From contig JANSLP010000193.1 of the NCBI GenBank assembly GCA_029298735.1, positions 1-60,034 on the forward strand: a stretch of DNA of 60,034 nt. Reading direction: 5' to 3'. Positions 11,251 through 23,344 of this stretch are shown piece after piece (position 1 is the first letter of the stretch; each line of letters opens with the position of its first letter). The position numbers and the translations under genes are program-made. A model generated the notes under the pieces. That model ran no database searches and had not been told where the DNA came from. It was given only the letters and a program-made list of their open reading frames with translations. Origin of the DNA: Ophiostoma sp. CBS 140.51. Taxonomy: Eukaryota > Ascomycota > Sordariomycetes > Ophiostomatales > Ophiostomataceae.

Positions 11251-13691
11251 CGAGTTTCAAGTCGAGTCAAAAGAGCTCAATATAACAACACGACGACGGA
11301 ATATCAAAAGAGAAGGTCGGCAGGTGGAAGCATTTTTACGTATGTTTCCTGACAGGAAAACGAAAAAAAGGGCGCCGCCACGATAGAAGAAAACGAGACA
11401 ATCAACAATCAGCCAGCCACCATTACACAAATGTAGCATGCCCTGTGCGCCATACAACGTCTTTTCGTGGCAGGTCACTCTTGGTCCCGTTGATGGCCGG
11501 TTCTTTCTGATCCTGATTCCTCTAGCCAGTCTATTCAGCTCTTAATTTTTCTGTTACAAGAGCCGGTCCTGGCACATGTCAACGTACAAAAAGCAATTGG
11601 CCCAGTATCGTCACACTTTTTTTGTACCTCAAGCTGTAATACGTGTACTTTCTTGTCCCCTATCGCTCGTGGCTTTTCTGTCCCACCACCACGGCATCCA
11701 TCGGTCTGTTTTTCTTCTCGTTCCTGGCTTCCGATGTCTGTCACCCCCCATCCTTCCCGTGGCTCGCGGACCTTGGCCCGTTAATGCAACGCCATCCATT
11801 AAAAAAGGCATAATGTCAACAAAGAGCTTGTACTTCTGTATTAAATGTGACGGCTCTCTTTACTCGTATCTTGACCATATCCCATTGTATCTCGGAGCGC
11901 GCAGCATCGGTTGGTTTGTTGGGTTTCCCTTCGCTCTCTTCCCCTCTTCCCACCCACCTTTCAACCGCACAAAAAGCGTAGAGGAGCCCCCTTTTCCATT
12001 TCGACGTCTTGGATGCCGCTGTCCCTATTCGACCAGCAGCTCCGCACAAGCGAACAAAAGACACTATCGGCAGCGAAGCTAGATCGTTTTAGTGCCCCAG
12101 CTGTGAAAGGCTGTATTTCACAGGACAATATCCATCGTATTGTAAGTTGACACGGGCAAGATGCTTCCAGCCTCCTCACTTGAGCCCAGCTGAAGGGCTC
12201 CACACCCACCCACACCATCCACATCACCCACGTCGTGCACAACCCTCCCAGAGTTCACACACCCCTTCCACCCTTTTGGGTCCCTTTTGCTGCCTCTTAG
12301 CGGCGGCGCATGTCCGTGCCACTGGAAATAGTGCGAATGCGATTTTGCTGGTCTCCTGGTCTTTTGGAACGAGAGTTGATTTTCCCCCGATTTGTGCGTT
12401 TCTTTTAGTCATATGCGATTTTCGAGGATTTCCCACTGGATGAAAGAATAAGGTTCTCGGAGCTGAGAGCGGAACGCAGGAGCACGGAAATGGGAGAGAG
12501 GAAGGTGGGCAAGAAAAGTACTGATAATACCAAGAACACCGTCCTTTTTAAAAGAGGGTGTGATGTTTACAGCCCGGTACCTGGTTTCTGACAGCTCTCT
12601 TGCACCTCTTGTTCCTGAACGTTGTCTGCTTCATTTAATTTTGCTTCGTCGGTGCAGTTGGCAGCCCAGCCCATTGAAGTTGTAGTTTTTCTCTCCCGCC
12701 AACGTAAAAATGTCTCGGTCGCCCTCCATCTAACAGCTCGTGTTTGCCTCGCGAGCCTGCCTCGTTAGGTCACTTTTTTGTACCATACGCCTTCCCTTTT
12801 GTCTCTCTTTTTCTCCATTCGACGTTCTTTCTCCTCCAATATGTCTCTCCCTTTCCACAGCCACGAGCCAAAAGGTCTCACTTTTCAAGATTCAGCCCAC
12901 AAACGAGATTCAAAAGTGACATCCAACAGCGAAGTATTCCATACAAATGCCCCATAAACCACTGCCATACGCTAGCTATACGAGGAAGAAGTAAGTAGAG
13001 GGAGGGCATTGAAAGACACGCCCAACTATCAACAAGACGCGCCACGCGACTCTTCGTTACCGTTGGCCGCTATGTTTTTCCTCTCCTGCTTCTCTCTTCT
13101 TCTCTCTTTCTTTTTCCACCTGCGTGCCCCAGTTGTCGACACGTCCGAAACAAACAGCACGCGGCGACCACGGTCCTGATGATTTCTTGTACAACTTATC
13201 GGGTTTGTCTTTGGTGATCACTCTGAGAAGTGAGAATTTGGGATGCGATTTGTCCGCGAATGCAGCTAACCCAAGTAAGCTGTGTATGCACTTTTGAAAA
13301 GTTCAACCGTCACCCAATAGTTAGAGACCCAAAGGCGGTCGGACGAGGTCCAAACGCAGGTCTTTCTGTCGTAGAATAAAGCGAGACAAAAAGGTACCGT
13401 GTCACCGCCATCTCGTGTATCTCACCTAACCTGTGTATCCATACTTAAGAATGTATTCTTCCGAGCGGCGCCGTTACCCACTGTCCCACGATCATATGGA
13501 TGGCTTCTGGTAGCGATTTAAAAAATCGAAAAGACTGTTGAAAAACTAGATCGAAAATGGTCCATCGTCCTCTTCAGACCTCACCATATCGTGCATTCCT
13601 CCAGGGCACATCCATGGAGGAAACGCTCCAGACTGGTCTGTTTTTCTTGGTTTTCAGTGGACATCGTGGATATCCGGGCGCCTTGAAGCGC

Positions 13692-13752
13692 ATGGCAAAG
13701 TGGCCAAAAGTGCACTAAAAAGATCCTAAAGTGCCCAAAGTGCCCAAGTGCT
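13692..13752. repeat. Short imperfect repeat of AAAGTGCCC-like units
   Basis: Units such as CAAAGTGGCC, AAAAGTGCAC, AAAGTGCCC, AAAGTGCCC and AAGTGCTC follow one another with short spacers. The two exact copies of AAAGTGCCC are adjacent. No gene overlaps. Confidence 0.6.
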
Positions 13753-14650
13753 CAGAGCTTCCCTAACGCGGCCAGTGACAGCTGAATTCGGATCCATTGC
13801 TCGGCGATCGAGAACAAAGGATGGACTTTAGCAGCCCGTTGGCAGCCTGTCTAGGCGACCAAAAGGGAGGGCGTAGGATCCAGGAACAGGAACGGGCGTG
13901 TATTTTGGCTTGTGGGCGTTCTAGCGCTGCGCTTGGACGTTGGGAAGAGACGCCTTCGAAGTCAAACGAGCGCCAAAACGGACCCCAAGGTGCACCACAG
14001 GCTCGCCGAACTCTCTGCCCTTGCGCTTGGATCACGAACTAGACCTGGGAGTCCCGAGAAAAAGGAGTATTCCCAGTAGTTTGTGGATACGGAATGGGAC
14101 TGAATGGGACCGCCGTAGGCATCGCCGGGCCTGGCATCCTTGCCATTCGCCGTCGATGGCCGTCGATGACCACGTTGACGTGGACCCTGAAGTGCAAACT
14201 CTTCCATCATGAAGTCTCCGTAACAGCCGCGCGGTGGGCTTAATATCAACACCACGATCGTTTCAAGATGAAAAATGCCACCACTGCACCCAGCTGTGCG
14301 GGTCACGACTTCTCGACATAAGTCCGCCGGTGGCCTCCGAAATTGATCTTTATCAATTTTTTTGCACGCCAGGTACAGGATAGCGAGCCGTGCTGTCGTA
14401 TGCACCAAGCAGGGCGTCGTAAGTGGTCATCGACCTCGCCTTTCGTGGCCGATTTTCTTCTCTTATTCCCTTCGTGCTCGTTTCGTCTAGATAAACATCA
14501 CCCACCACTGAAGCTCACTCTCAGCTTTCGTTTAAGTGGATAAAAGCACAGACGCAGCGAACATAACCAACCCAAAGGGCGATAGTGGCTTTAAATGGGT
14601 GTCGACAGAGGTCGCCACGCTGAAGCGGGAAACAAAATCGAGATAGATTT

Positions 14651-14674
14651 GTGGGCTTGTGGGCTTGTGGGCTT
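14651..14674. repeat. Tandem octamer GTGGGCTT x3
   Basis: Three perfect copies of GTGGGCTT, followed by a degenerate fourth unit (GCGGCT). Noncoding context. Confidence 0.9.
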
Positions 14675-16587
14675 GCGGCTGGGGTGGTGACTGGTGACTA
14701 CGTACCGGGATTGATTGACTGGGGTCTGGCTGGGAAGCGGCTGGGATAGATTTTGGCGGGATGTGGGAATTACCTGTGATGAAAATCGGAGATTGATGGT
14801 GAGTGGAAAGCCAGTCATGGAGACATGTCACCGTGCATTTTTCTCGCCTCATCACCTTATTGAGTACTCCGTACTCTGGATAGCTTTAACGTCCTCCGCC
14901 TCACTCTCCGCGTGCCACCTTTGTGAGCACATCACAAAGAGGCCAGGCTACTCTCCCTGCATCCGAGCGTGCATACGACGGCATGCATACTTTGTTGACT
15001 ACGAAAATGTGTGTGCACCTGCTACTGCTTATGCGCACCTGCCCTCACTTGCCTTGTCCTCATCCTGCACTTGGCTACTTGCTCTCACGCTACCGGACTG
15101 ATGATGCATATGTGCATAGACAGCTTCGACTCGCTCAACGCTGCAAACGCAAGGGAGAATAAAAAGATGGGCCCGGGACAAAAACTACGACCTTCGAGAG
15201 AGACGAAGAGGGTGATTGATGGTCTCGCAAAAGGCCAAGATAACAAAGTTAAATCGAGCCAATGAATGTAGCCCGGGCGCCACAAGCTCTCAAAAATCCC
15301 ACCTTTTGCTCACATTTCTGCCTCTCTCCCGTCCGGCTTCCCCTCTTTCTTGTCGATCATTGAAAATCAAAAGAACGTTGGCCGGAAGCTTTCCTATTTC
15401 AGGTGGGATATTCGATGTTTGCTCGGGCTCGGCCTCGTACATATGCAATACGCATCGTAAATCGGACAAATTTACCCCATCAAGATATGCGGAATACCAT
15501 CGTCACGTCCTCGAATTCTCGATCCGCCCGTCCTGTTCTTCGTAGCCTAATGCAACGCAGTTTCCGACCTCGAGAACAAGGCCCCTCCGAGCGGGAACGG
15601 CGATCAACACTACCACTACAGCAATGCACCCACTGGAACCTTATCACATCTCACAAATAAGCGAATTGACAACCCGACGCAAGCCAACCTGCGAAGATGG
15701 GAAACAAACAAGTAAACGAGCACTCGGGTGAGCGAATGCGAATGAACAACCTGGTGAACGGCACCCATAATTTGACCCATACGACGTACATTTTCCTGCA
15801 TCCGCCTCAGGGTTGTATCGCCACCCCTCCCCTTGTCCCTTTTGATATCTGAAGCACATCATATGTGCAAAGTGTGCTGGAAACCAGTGTCCTGTCAAGT
15901 GGGCATTGAGAGCTTGCTTCTGACAAGAATGTCTCAGTCAACCACCCATCCCTTACAGCAAACCTGCCAGCCAACCTTCTTTTTTGTAATATTCTGCTTC
16001 TCTGACTGGATACTTGAGAGTCGGCTGGTTCTTGTACCCGCGGGAGACTAGCAACTTAAAAAAGGTGCGGGAAGGGACAAGGCCTGGCCCAGAACCCGCA
16101 AACTGTTGCTCCCCGCCAGCCCGCCGGCGCCAACCCCCTGCTCCCCTAGATCCTCTGCTCCTCACTTTCCTCGCTTTGCCAATTCGTCTCTCTCCGCACT
16201 TGTCATGAACGTCCCTCTTTTTGTGTCTCACAGCTTTCTTTTTTATGTCACTTATGGGCTTATGTATGGTGTCCATTTATTCTCTTTTTTGGTCCCATTT
16301 TGCTAGCATCTGGTCACATTTACTTTCTTTTTCTCGTAAGTCTCTTTTGCCCTTTTTCTCACACTTAGTTCTCGCCTCCCGATTGCAAATTCCACCTGTC
16401 GAGGGATGATGGGCTTGTGAACTCGAACACTTGCATATGGCACCCCTGCGTTGTCCTTTTCGTTTCTTTTTACCATCGTTTCTCCCATTTCCTCTTTTTT
16501 CAATAGCCTGCATGATATGTCTCGCAAGCACAGCGGAAACAGTCCAAGCCGTTGTATCCCTTCCTCGGCCCTCTTTTCCTACCTGCC

Positions 16588-16604
16588 CTCTCTCTCTCTC
16601 TCTC
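16588..16604. repeat. CT microsatellite
   Basis: An uninterrupted alternating CT run of 17 bases inside a pyrimidine-rich tract. Confidence 0.9.
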
Positions 16605-17583
16605 GCTTGTCTCCCCTAGCCTTGGTTTTCTTTCCAAGATTCCCCTTGCCTCGCATAGCCGTCACTAGTTATGTCGGTTGCTCTTCCGTCCCCCGATACG
16701 CGCAAGGCCGCCCATCTCATTGTCACCCTGTGCCTGGCTTGAAGTGTTTTCGTTGTCAATGTCACATATCGAGTAAAGAAGGTGCAGGTAACATGCAATG
16801 TGTCCCGGACTACCGATATTGGGGTCCGGACCATTTCTCATTACACCAATACAAGTCACACCCAATCTACCGCAGCAGGTGTTCTGTAGATGGGTTTCTA
16901 TCAAAAAGGGAAAATAAGAATAACAAAAGGCCCAATGTTCATTTTATCGTATTGGCAAGTCAATATCGTGTCAACTGCATCTATCGATTGCCAGCATAAG
17001 ACGGCCGGCCGCTCCGGGTGTTGCTGTCCAAAAATAGCTGTGATCGCCCGTCCAATTCCCTTGTTTGTTGTACTCAGTACGTATTCCATGGAGTTTTCCC
17101 AGCGTCTCCCCGGTCCAGATCGAACCAGGTCAACCCCTGCAGCCCTCTTAAAGCATGTCTCGCTTCCAAACAGCAGCATGCTTCGCAATGTCTTTCCAGT
17201 GTCAATGACAGTGTTCTTCCACGGGTGTTCTGACCACGCGTTGGTATGCCTGTATGTCTTGGTCGTGCTTGTTTCTGCGTATTCCGCGTTGTGTCTTGGT
17301 CTTGATTGTCTCGCCCTCTGCCAGTCCGTCGTGTCAGGACGCGATGTGCGCTTCCTTGCATCTCTTGTGTTCCTCTCTCTTCTGTTTCCTCGTTCTTTCT
17401 CAGCATGGGAGTTTGCACTTGGGGATGCAATTTTGTGAGAATCGCATGTTTTCCATGTCCATCTTCTCGACTCACTCCCAGAACAGAAAGTCTACACTCC
17501 AGTCTTCTTGTCCCATCTGTGAGTGTTAGAATTTTGATGATGAATGATTAACCGAAGATCTACACCCCCCACTTCTTTGAGAC

Positions 17584-18727
17584 TTACAGATCCAAAAACA
17601 GCTTCCACAAGATGGAAAACAGGAGGCCTTGAAGACCATTGCACAAGATGCGCGTCTTGAGGCCACGGCCAAACAGGCCTAGCAATCCGTCGGCCTGCAC
17701 TACCAGTGCCGCTGCCTCGACGTATGAGACCTTGGTGTCGTTGACCTGGCGGTAGGTCTTGACGACACGCAGGGAGTTGGAGACGGTGTCCGACACAACC
17801 GAGGCGACGAAGCCAATAAACGCCAGCCGCAGGAGCCAGATGGCCAGCGGATGCCGTGCCGGCTCGGGCAGCCAGGCGGTCAGCAGGTTGTATGTGGCAA
17901 ACCAAGGGTAGTTGCCGGCAAAGGTTGCGGCAGCAGTGGCCAGAGCACCCCACCAGAGGCTGCCGATACCGTTGGTCTTGATACGCTGCCGAAGGAGGGC
18001 AGTGCCGCGCGGTCCCTGAGCCTGCAGCGTGGTCTTGACAGTGTCGATGGGTGTGAGGAGGATGCGGAACGACGCGGCGCACAGTGACACAAAAATGGTC
18101 TGGATCAACGATGGCAGGTCCTTTAGGTATGAGTTGGAGTGCAGCAGCGCCAGGATACCAGCGTTGGCCGCTGTGTCGCCGAAGCGGGAAATGGGTCCTG
18201 TGTTACAATATCAATACACGGTGCTTTGATTTCGTCAAAGTCAAAAGGGACTAACCTTGAATAAGAGCCGCACCGAGGCCGTCGTAGTACCGGCTGAGGC
18301 CGCGCTCGCGGTACAGAATGGCGGTCGCCTCGGTAAATGAGTGACCGAAGCGATACTGGTAGTTCATGATCGTCCGCAGCGGCATCAATAGCAGCACTTG
18401 TAGCACCATGGCTGCTGCGCCACTGACACCACTGCCCAGCGCCCTCTTCAAGGCATCCTTGAAGTCAAAGTCGACATCACCGCCGGCATCGATCCATCCC
18501 TTGATGAAGACAAACAGGATCAACGCTGCTGCCAGCGTCCACACCGCCCGCCACACATACCAACTCGTAGACCGGGGCTGCGCTTCAACTGAGACTCCGG
18601 CAACATCGTCGTCCTTTATCGGGCCATTCCCGTTGCTCTCCGGTCTTATCGCGCCGTTGCCGGTCTCCGGACCCAGCAGGGGTGTCTCCTCGTCGACGCG
18701 TGTTGGCGCCTGCGCTTCTTGTGACAT
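17584..18727 (-). CDS. SLC25-type (mitochondrial carrier fold) protein
   Basis: Two exons (18727-18256 and 18197-17584) encode 361 residues; the 58-base intron has a GTTAGT donor and a CAG acceptor. Residues 1-55 are polar and probably disordered, with a membrane segment at about 60-78. The repeat signature of the carrier family, PxDxxK, is canonical at 207-212 (PIDTVK) and degenerate at 116-121 (PLRTIM), with repeated amphipathic segments such as 'YYDGLGAALIQGP' and 'LFGRGLKTRIL' that resemble carrier repeat ends. The substrate cannot be read from sequence, and the degenerate first motif means transport activity is not assured. The ATG at 18727 starts the conserved polar leader; the frame stays open to 18877. 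Confidence 0.8.
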
Positions 18728-19861
18728 GGTGTTTGCGATGTTGTGTGCTGTGAATTTCGTAAAGTACCGTTTCCAGCCACTGAATCTTGAAATACACTTA
18801 AAAACGTCAATATCAAAGGTAATGGAAGCAAAACGAGGTTGAGGGAGGAGCTCTTTCCCCAGCATTTTGCATTTCAAAGCAGGATCGCGCTTGCTCGGCC
18901 TACATGCTCGGCTGCGGCGTTATCCCCGCAGGTCCACCTCATAGCGGCCGCAGATGGCGTGCTGTATACCTGCCCGCATTCCGCTGTTCTGGAGGCAGCA
19001 CCCCGACGTTCAAAAGCAGCTCCCGAGCGCGACATCAAATCAAAGAGTGTGTAAGTTATGTGAAAGGACCGGTAAGTGCCCAAAGGAAGTTATATTCAAC
19101 TTTCCAAGCATAACATAGAGTTTTGCGAATGTTTTTTAACTCGCAAACATCAGGGATGCCTTGCAACCTAATATCCTTAGGGCTGAACCCGCTGTAAGCT
19201 CCTTGATTCGCCCTGGTATATCCGTATTGCCACAGATCACCTTTAAACAATGTGTGACAGAGCGGTTGAGCGTAACACAACAAGAGAAACACAAAACCGC
19301 CCTGTACAACAAATTCTTGTTTCGATAAATGATTAAATTTCTCTTCTGAACCGTTGATAGGGAAGCATTTAAAAATTGGTGAAATTCTTTCTACGTATAT
19401 TATTGTGATTTATTTAATTCTTTCTCCATGAAATTTGAACTAAGACCAAAAACGCTCCGAAAAAAAACGATTTTGAATAATTATATTTACGAATTTTATT
19501 ACTTCCTTCTTGAAATAACGAAAAATACTGCACAGTACGCAAAAGCTAATCAAACCATAATACTTCGCATTTACATGAATTGGAGAGAAATGACACAAAA
19601 TTTCACAGAAGTACACAAATGTCAAACACAGACTGGAGTTGTTTCGTGGCACTCTTATTCGTCTTCAGCGTCAACTAGCACCATGAGTTATCATCACGTT
19701 CACATATTCACCAGTGCAGCGGTCAAGAGCAGTAGGTGAGGGTCATAAAGAGCCAACGGAGCTCTTTTTGGTGTGTTTGAATTTCTCTCTAAAAAAAGCA
19801 AGCAAAGGCTAGATGCAGATGTGGAGGGTAGACACAAGGATGACGCAAAGCAATAACTTAT
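18728..19861. other. Intergenic, AT-rich centre
   Basis: The first 300 bases are likely the promoter of the SLC25-type gene. About 19300-19640 is markedly AT-rich and contains a 103-codon frame (19428-19739) of biased composition with no recognisable features. No gene is called. Confidence 0.5.
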
Positions 19862-20246
19862 TTAAAAGCCCTGCTTGGCAACCTGAGCCTTGGCGGCAGC
19901 AATGGTGGCCGCCGAGTTGGGGTCGGTGAAGCCGCAGCCGAGCTTGCCGTTCTGGAACTGAGCACCCTCGGCTGAGCAAATGCCGATGCCGGAGCCGCTG
20001 ATCTCGGCGCAGCAGGCGCTGCGGCAGTCAGCGTTGGCGACACAGCCGCCGGTGGTGAACTGGTCACCCTTGCCGTTACCGACATCAGCGGCACCGGCGA
20101 CGTTGGGGGTCAGAGCCATGGCAGAGGCGGCGACTGTAGTGGGGATATGAGTTAGCAACTGGCACGCAGTGTACAGGGATACGTGCCGGAGAAGAGGGAC
20201 TGAGGGACTCACAAGCCAGAGCAGCAGCGAAAGTGATGCGAACCAT
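19862..20246 (-). CDS. Small secreted cysteine-rich protein, BAS2-like
   Basis: Two exons (20246-20213 and 20133-19862) encode 101 residues. The 79-base intron has GTGAGT, GCTAAC and CAG signals. The spliced N-terminus, MVRITFAAALAFAASAMA, is a clear signal peptide with probable cleavage near residue 18; it appears only after splicing. The mature part has six cysteines in the pattern C-x(5)-C-x(3)-CC-x(9)-C-x(13)-C, with motifs 'VGNGKGDQF' and 'GCGFTDP'. Length, cysteine number and these motifs recall biotrophy-associated secreted protein 2 of plant-associated Sordariomycetes; that match is from memory. Six cysteines suggest three disulfides in an extracellular or apoplastic protein. A TATATAA box lies on the minus strand at 20455-20461. 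Confidence 0.85.
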
Positions 20247-21614
20247 ATTGACGGTTTGAAAAAAGAACGTTTAAGAAACGAGGGAAAAAAAGAGTGATAA
20301 AGTACAAGTCAAATAAACGACACCGGGTCGATAAACTGTCACAGACAGGACGAAATGAAAGTGAGTTGAAAAAGAAAGTGGCTGAAGAAAAGACCGAATA
20401 TGATTGTGATGAACAGAACAGCAGACGATCAAAAAAGGATGAGGAGAAGCTCTCTTATATAATATGTGTCGGTGTATCGAATTGCCTCTTTAAGAGAAGG
20501 TACTCTATGTGAAGCGGCTCCTTGACACCGCCTCATCAGGACTCCTGGAACGGCATCCGCGGCTCTACATCGAGTTTTGCATGCACGGAACATGGCAATG
20601 TTGGAACGAGGAGATGGGAACAGGGGAGATTCTGAAGCAAGCCTATCCACAAGGGTTTTGTCCGCGGGGCCAACATCTCATTGTGATGTTCGATCGTCAA
20701 GCTTGAAGTCTGGAAAATCCTGACATGCGTCCCTGCACCTTGTCTACTCTTCTCTCATTTGTCTTTTCGTCTGGTCTCTTGTCATACTGTCTGCCTGAAT
20801 GTTGCTCTTAACTTTCACCTGACAGGTGACGTCTGTCCCCCAGAAAATACTGGTTCGCGGGGTCGGGTTCGTGCCGTTCACCAGCCCATGACTCGTTTGC
20901 GCCTGATCTGATCTTGCCTGGCATGGATGCTGACACTGACACGATATGGACTCTGCGGTGAATGGTGTAGCAAGGAGGCCGGGAAATGCCAAGCCTCAAA
21001 CAGCCTATGCGCAGCAGATCTCGTCCGTCTGGTGGATGGGACTGTTTTGTCCGTTGTCGACGTCTCTTGTTTGGAGGGGTTTTGATGTGGATGGGAGGGC
21101 CGTGCATATTTTTGCTCAGCACCATCTGCCTCAGATCCGTCGATCCGCAACGACACCCCCTGTGTCACGAATGCAGGAAGTAGGACTCGAAGTAATAGAG
21201 CAGGGAAGAAAAAGATAATAAAAAAATATCGTTGAGTGCGACAAATCGCCAACAAGGAAAGGATAATACATAAAGAAAACAAAAGGCTTGTTTCAGGTAC
21301 CGCTTGAAAGCCAAGCCGAGGCGGAAGGCGTGATGCAACTTCCCTGCCATGTCGGTAAATCTTGCTCGCGGCATACGACACAACTGAACAATCGTAGTGT
21401 GTTTTCACTCGCTATGGAATATCAGCCTACCAATTCAAGAAGTATCGCCCGTTTATCACTGCCTCACACACCAAAAAAAGGAGACAGACAAAAGAAAGAA
21501 GGATACGACATCGTAATTCGACACGACTCTAAGTGCCAGATGCTACACTCTGTTTCGAGATAAGTTGCTACAACAAATCATATGAATTAAATAGGTAGCC
21601 ATCTTCTAGGTATG
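20247..21614. other. Intergenic upstream of BAS2-like gene
   Basis: The first ~210 bases form the purine-rich (plus strand) leader and promoter of the BAS2-like gene. A 176-codon minus frame at 20878-21408 lacks recognisable features and is not called. Nothing else is supported. Confidence 0.5.
20455..20461 (-). promoter_or_regulatory. Candidate TATA box of BAS2-like gene
   Basis: TATATAA read on the minus strand, 209 bases before the ATG at 20246. Position and context fit a core promoter; a transcription start has not been shown. Confidence 0.4.
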
Positions 21615-22412
21615 CTATCGTTCCGGAACCCGCTCAATGGCCCGTATGCATCGGTCCATGATTCGGAGATCTCGTTCAATTGCAGCCCCCGACGCTGCCT
21701 CCTCCGCAAGTTCGAAATCTACTAGAACAGCTGTTGTGCCGCCGTCATCATGAGTTCTCAACAAGCAATTGCCAGCATGTGCGTCTTCGTGAGCAATGTG
21801 ATGTTTATGCAACTTGCCGAGGACGACGAGACAGGCCCGCATCTTGTTCTTGTCTCGTCGGGCCTCTAGGTCTTGCGCAATATACTCGACGAGAAAGCCA
21901 ATGGCATTTCCAGACTCATCGACAACATGGCCAAGGAACTCCGGTGTAATATCTGCACCGTGTAGGCGCTGGTACATGGCCACTTCACGAGAAAGGTCAC
22001 GTAGTAAAGACGCTCTCTCACTGTCTAGCACATCGGCATCCACTATCTTGGCCAGGACAGGTGTTGGTGCATTGGCATCACTAGTTTCGAAATCAGAGTG
22101 CGTAACAAGAAGCAGTCGCCCTGGCTGTAGCTCGCCAACGATGGTGAGAGCACGGTAGTCGAGCTTGCGCGGATGCCAGCCGGTGACGCTATCTAGTCGA
22201 GCGACGTTTTTTGTTGTCCTGGGTGTTTGTTTGTTTATGGTTGACTGTTGCCAAGATGGCGACAAAACTGGCGACCTGGTGCAATGATTTTGAGGTTGAG
22301 GATGATGGCTGGCGATGTCGATCGCTGCCACTGGTATCGGCGACGACAGCTGTCCCGGATGTGCCGCGCGCGCCTGCACAACGGCGATGCCAAGGAAGGA
22401 GAGCAAGTGCAT
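21615..22412 (-). CDS. Compact protein-kinase-like protein
   Basis: From the ATG at 22412 the protein has 265 residues; the ATG at 22502 would add 30. Both starts give a hydrophobic N-terminus. The kinase fold covers about 85-265. Lys122 in 'VLAKIV' fits the ATP-binding lysine, 'HEDAHAGN' at 208-215 matches the catalytic loop HxDxxxxN (Asp210, Asn215), and 'VDFELA' (Asp232) replaces the DFG metal-binding motif. The C-lobe ends about 30 residues after DFE, so most of the usual C-terminal lobe is missing. This short form is common among fungal aminoglycoside-phosphotransferase/kinase-like proteins of unknown substrate. The stretch before residue 80 may hide an unrecognised intron. Function unknown; the fold call is reasonably safe. 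Confidence 0.72.
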   Translation of the reverse strand: MHLLSFLGIAVVQARAAHPGQLSSPIPVAAIDIASHHPQPQNHCTRSPVLSPSWQQSTINKQTPRTTKNVARLDSVTGWHPRKLDYRALTIVGELQPGRLLLVTHSDFETSDANAPTPVLAKIVDADVLDSERASLLRDLSREVAMYQRLHGADITPEFLGHVVDESGNAIGFLVEYIAQDLEARRDKNKMRACLVVLGKLHKHHIAHEDAHAGNCLLRTHDDGGTTAVLVDFELAEEAASGAAIERDLRIMDRCIRAIERVPER

Positions 22413-23344
22413 GCGTTGGACGAGAGGAAGGCAGGCAGGAGAAAAAAAGACTAGTAAGATAAAATGAAGAGAAATGGAAAGAAAAGACGAATATATGATC
22501 ATCCGACTTGACAGGCCCGGGCCAAGTCAAGAACTGTAGTAGAGAGCTGCTGTTATTGTGATTCCGTGACGCATGAATGATTCTGACAAAAATGCCAGTG
22601 GAGCAGAAAATTCGCAGAGACAGACGGCGTTCTCTTCCTATAGTACGAAAGCGGAGACATCATTGGCAGAAAATATGCACCTGAAAACCGGCTGGCTTTT
22701 GTGCCTTTCGTCTGAACCACGTTGCGAACAGGAGCGGTAACGACTTGTTACAGATTCGCGAGATCGACGCCTCCTTCTCAGAATGAGAGAAAGAGCAGCC
22801 TTGCGGAACATGACACAGGTTCTCCACCGACGCAATAGCAAAGATCAATTATAAAAAGACTGAGAAAAAATGCAGTTGGGAACACAGTGGACTGACGAAA
22901 AGTTTACCGTAAACAAACATATCAAGAGTCAGTTACCCAACATGAATGTGTTGGGGTTTACAAGATTGAGAAGACCCATGACTCGCCATGAAGTAACCAG
23001 GGTTAGAAAAGGCAGCAGTAAAAACACAAGCTCTGCAACAAAATAGATTTGGAACTCTTAAGTGCCTGAAAACACAACACCCTCGATTTCTATCAAAAGT
23101 TCTTGTGACAGCGACCGTAGAAAAAAGTAGGGGCGAAGCTCAGCGCCAATAGTTGCTGCAATTGTCATTTTTTGGATTGATTTTTGGACCACATTTCCTG
23201 TCAGCAGACCACAGATTTAGGAAAGAAACAGAGCAGTGATTTTATTCACGCAAACGAAATCTATGTGAGGTCTAAAATATACCGTAATAACAATTCTTGT
23301 CAGAAGCAGACCGCAGACATACGAGAAGACCAAACCAATACTGC
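22413..23344. other. Intergenic
   Basis: No supported gene. It includes the alternative upstream start (22502) of the kinase-like gene and the 3' flank of the transporter pseudogene. Confidence 0.5.

Larger units (their letters stand above)
11251..17583. other. Long gene-poor stretch
   Basis: Over 6 kb without a recognisable protein. The longest frames (168 codons at 11576, 182 at 16451 and 16890) are low-complexity translations of C/T-rich DNA. The plus strand is pyrimidine-rich at about 11640-12400, 12740-12870 and 16140-17480, so plus-strand promoters or an untranslated or noncoding transcript are possible. Short repeats lie at 13692-13752, 14651-14674 and 16588-16604. No tRNA was found by eye. 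Confidence 0.45.

Noticed and set aside
11576..12082. 168-codon plus-strand frame
   Set aside because: Low-complexity translation of pyrimidine-rich DNA; no motif or homology recognised.
16451..17475. Several 130-180 codon frames on both strands
   Set aside because: They overlap each other on opposite strands in a C/T-rich stretch, and none shows domain features.
20878..21408. 176-codon minus frame with a hydrophobic stretch
   Set aside because: The hydrophobic part derives from T-rich sequence; no conserved motif and no supporting promoter.
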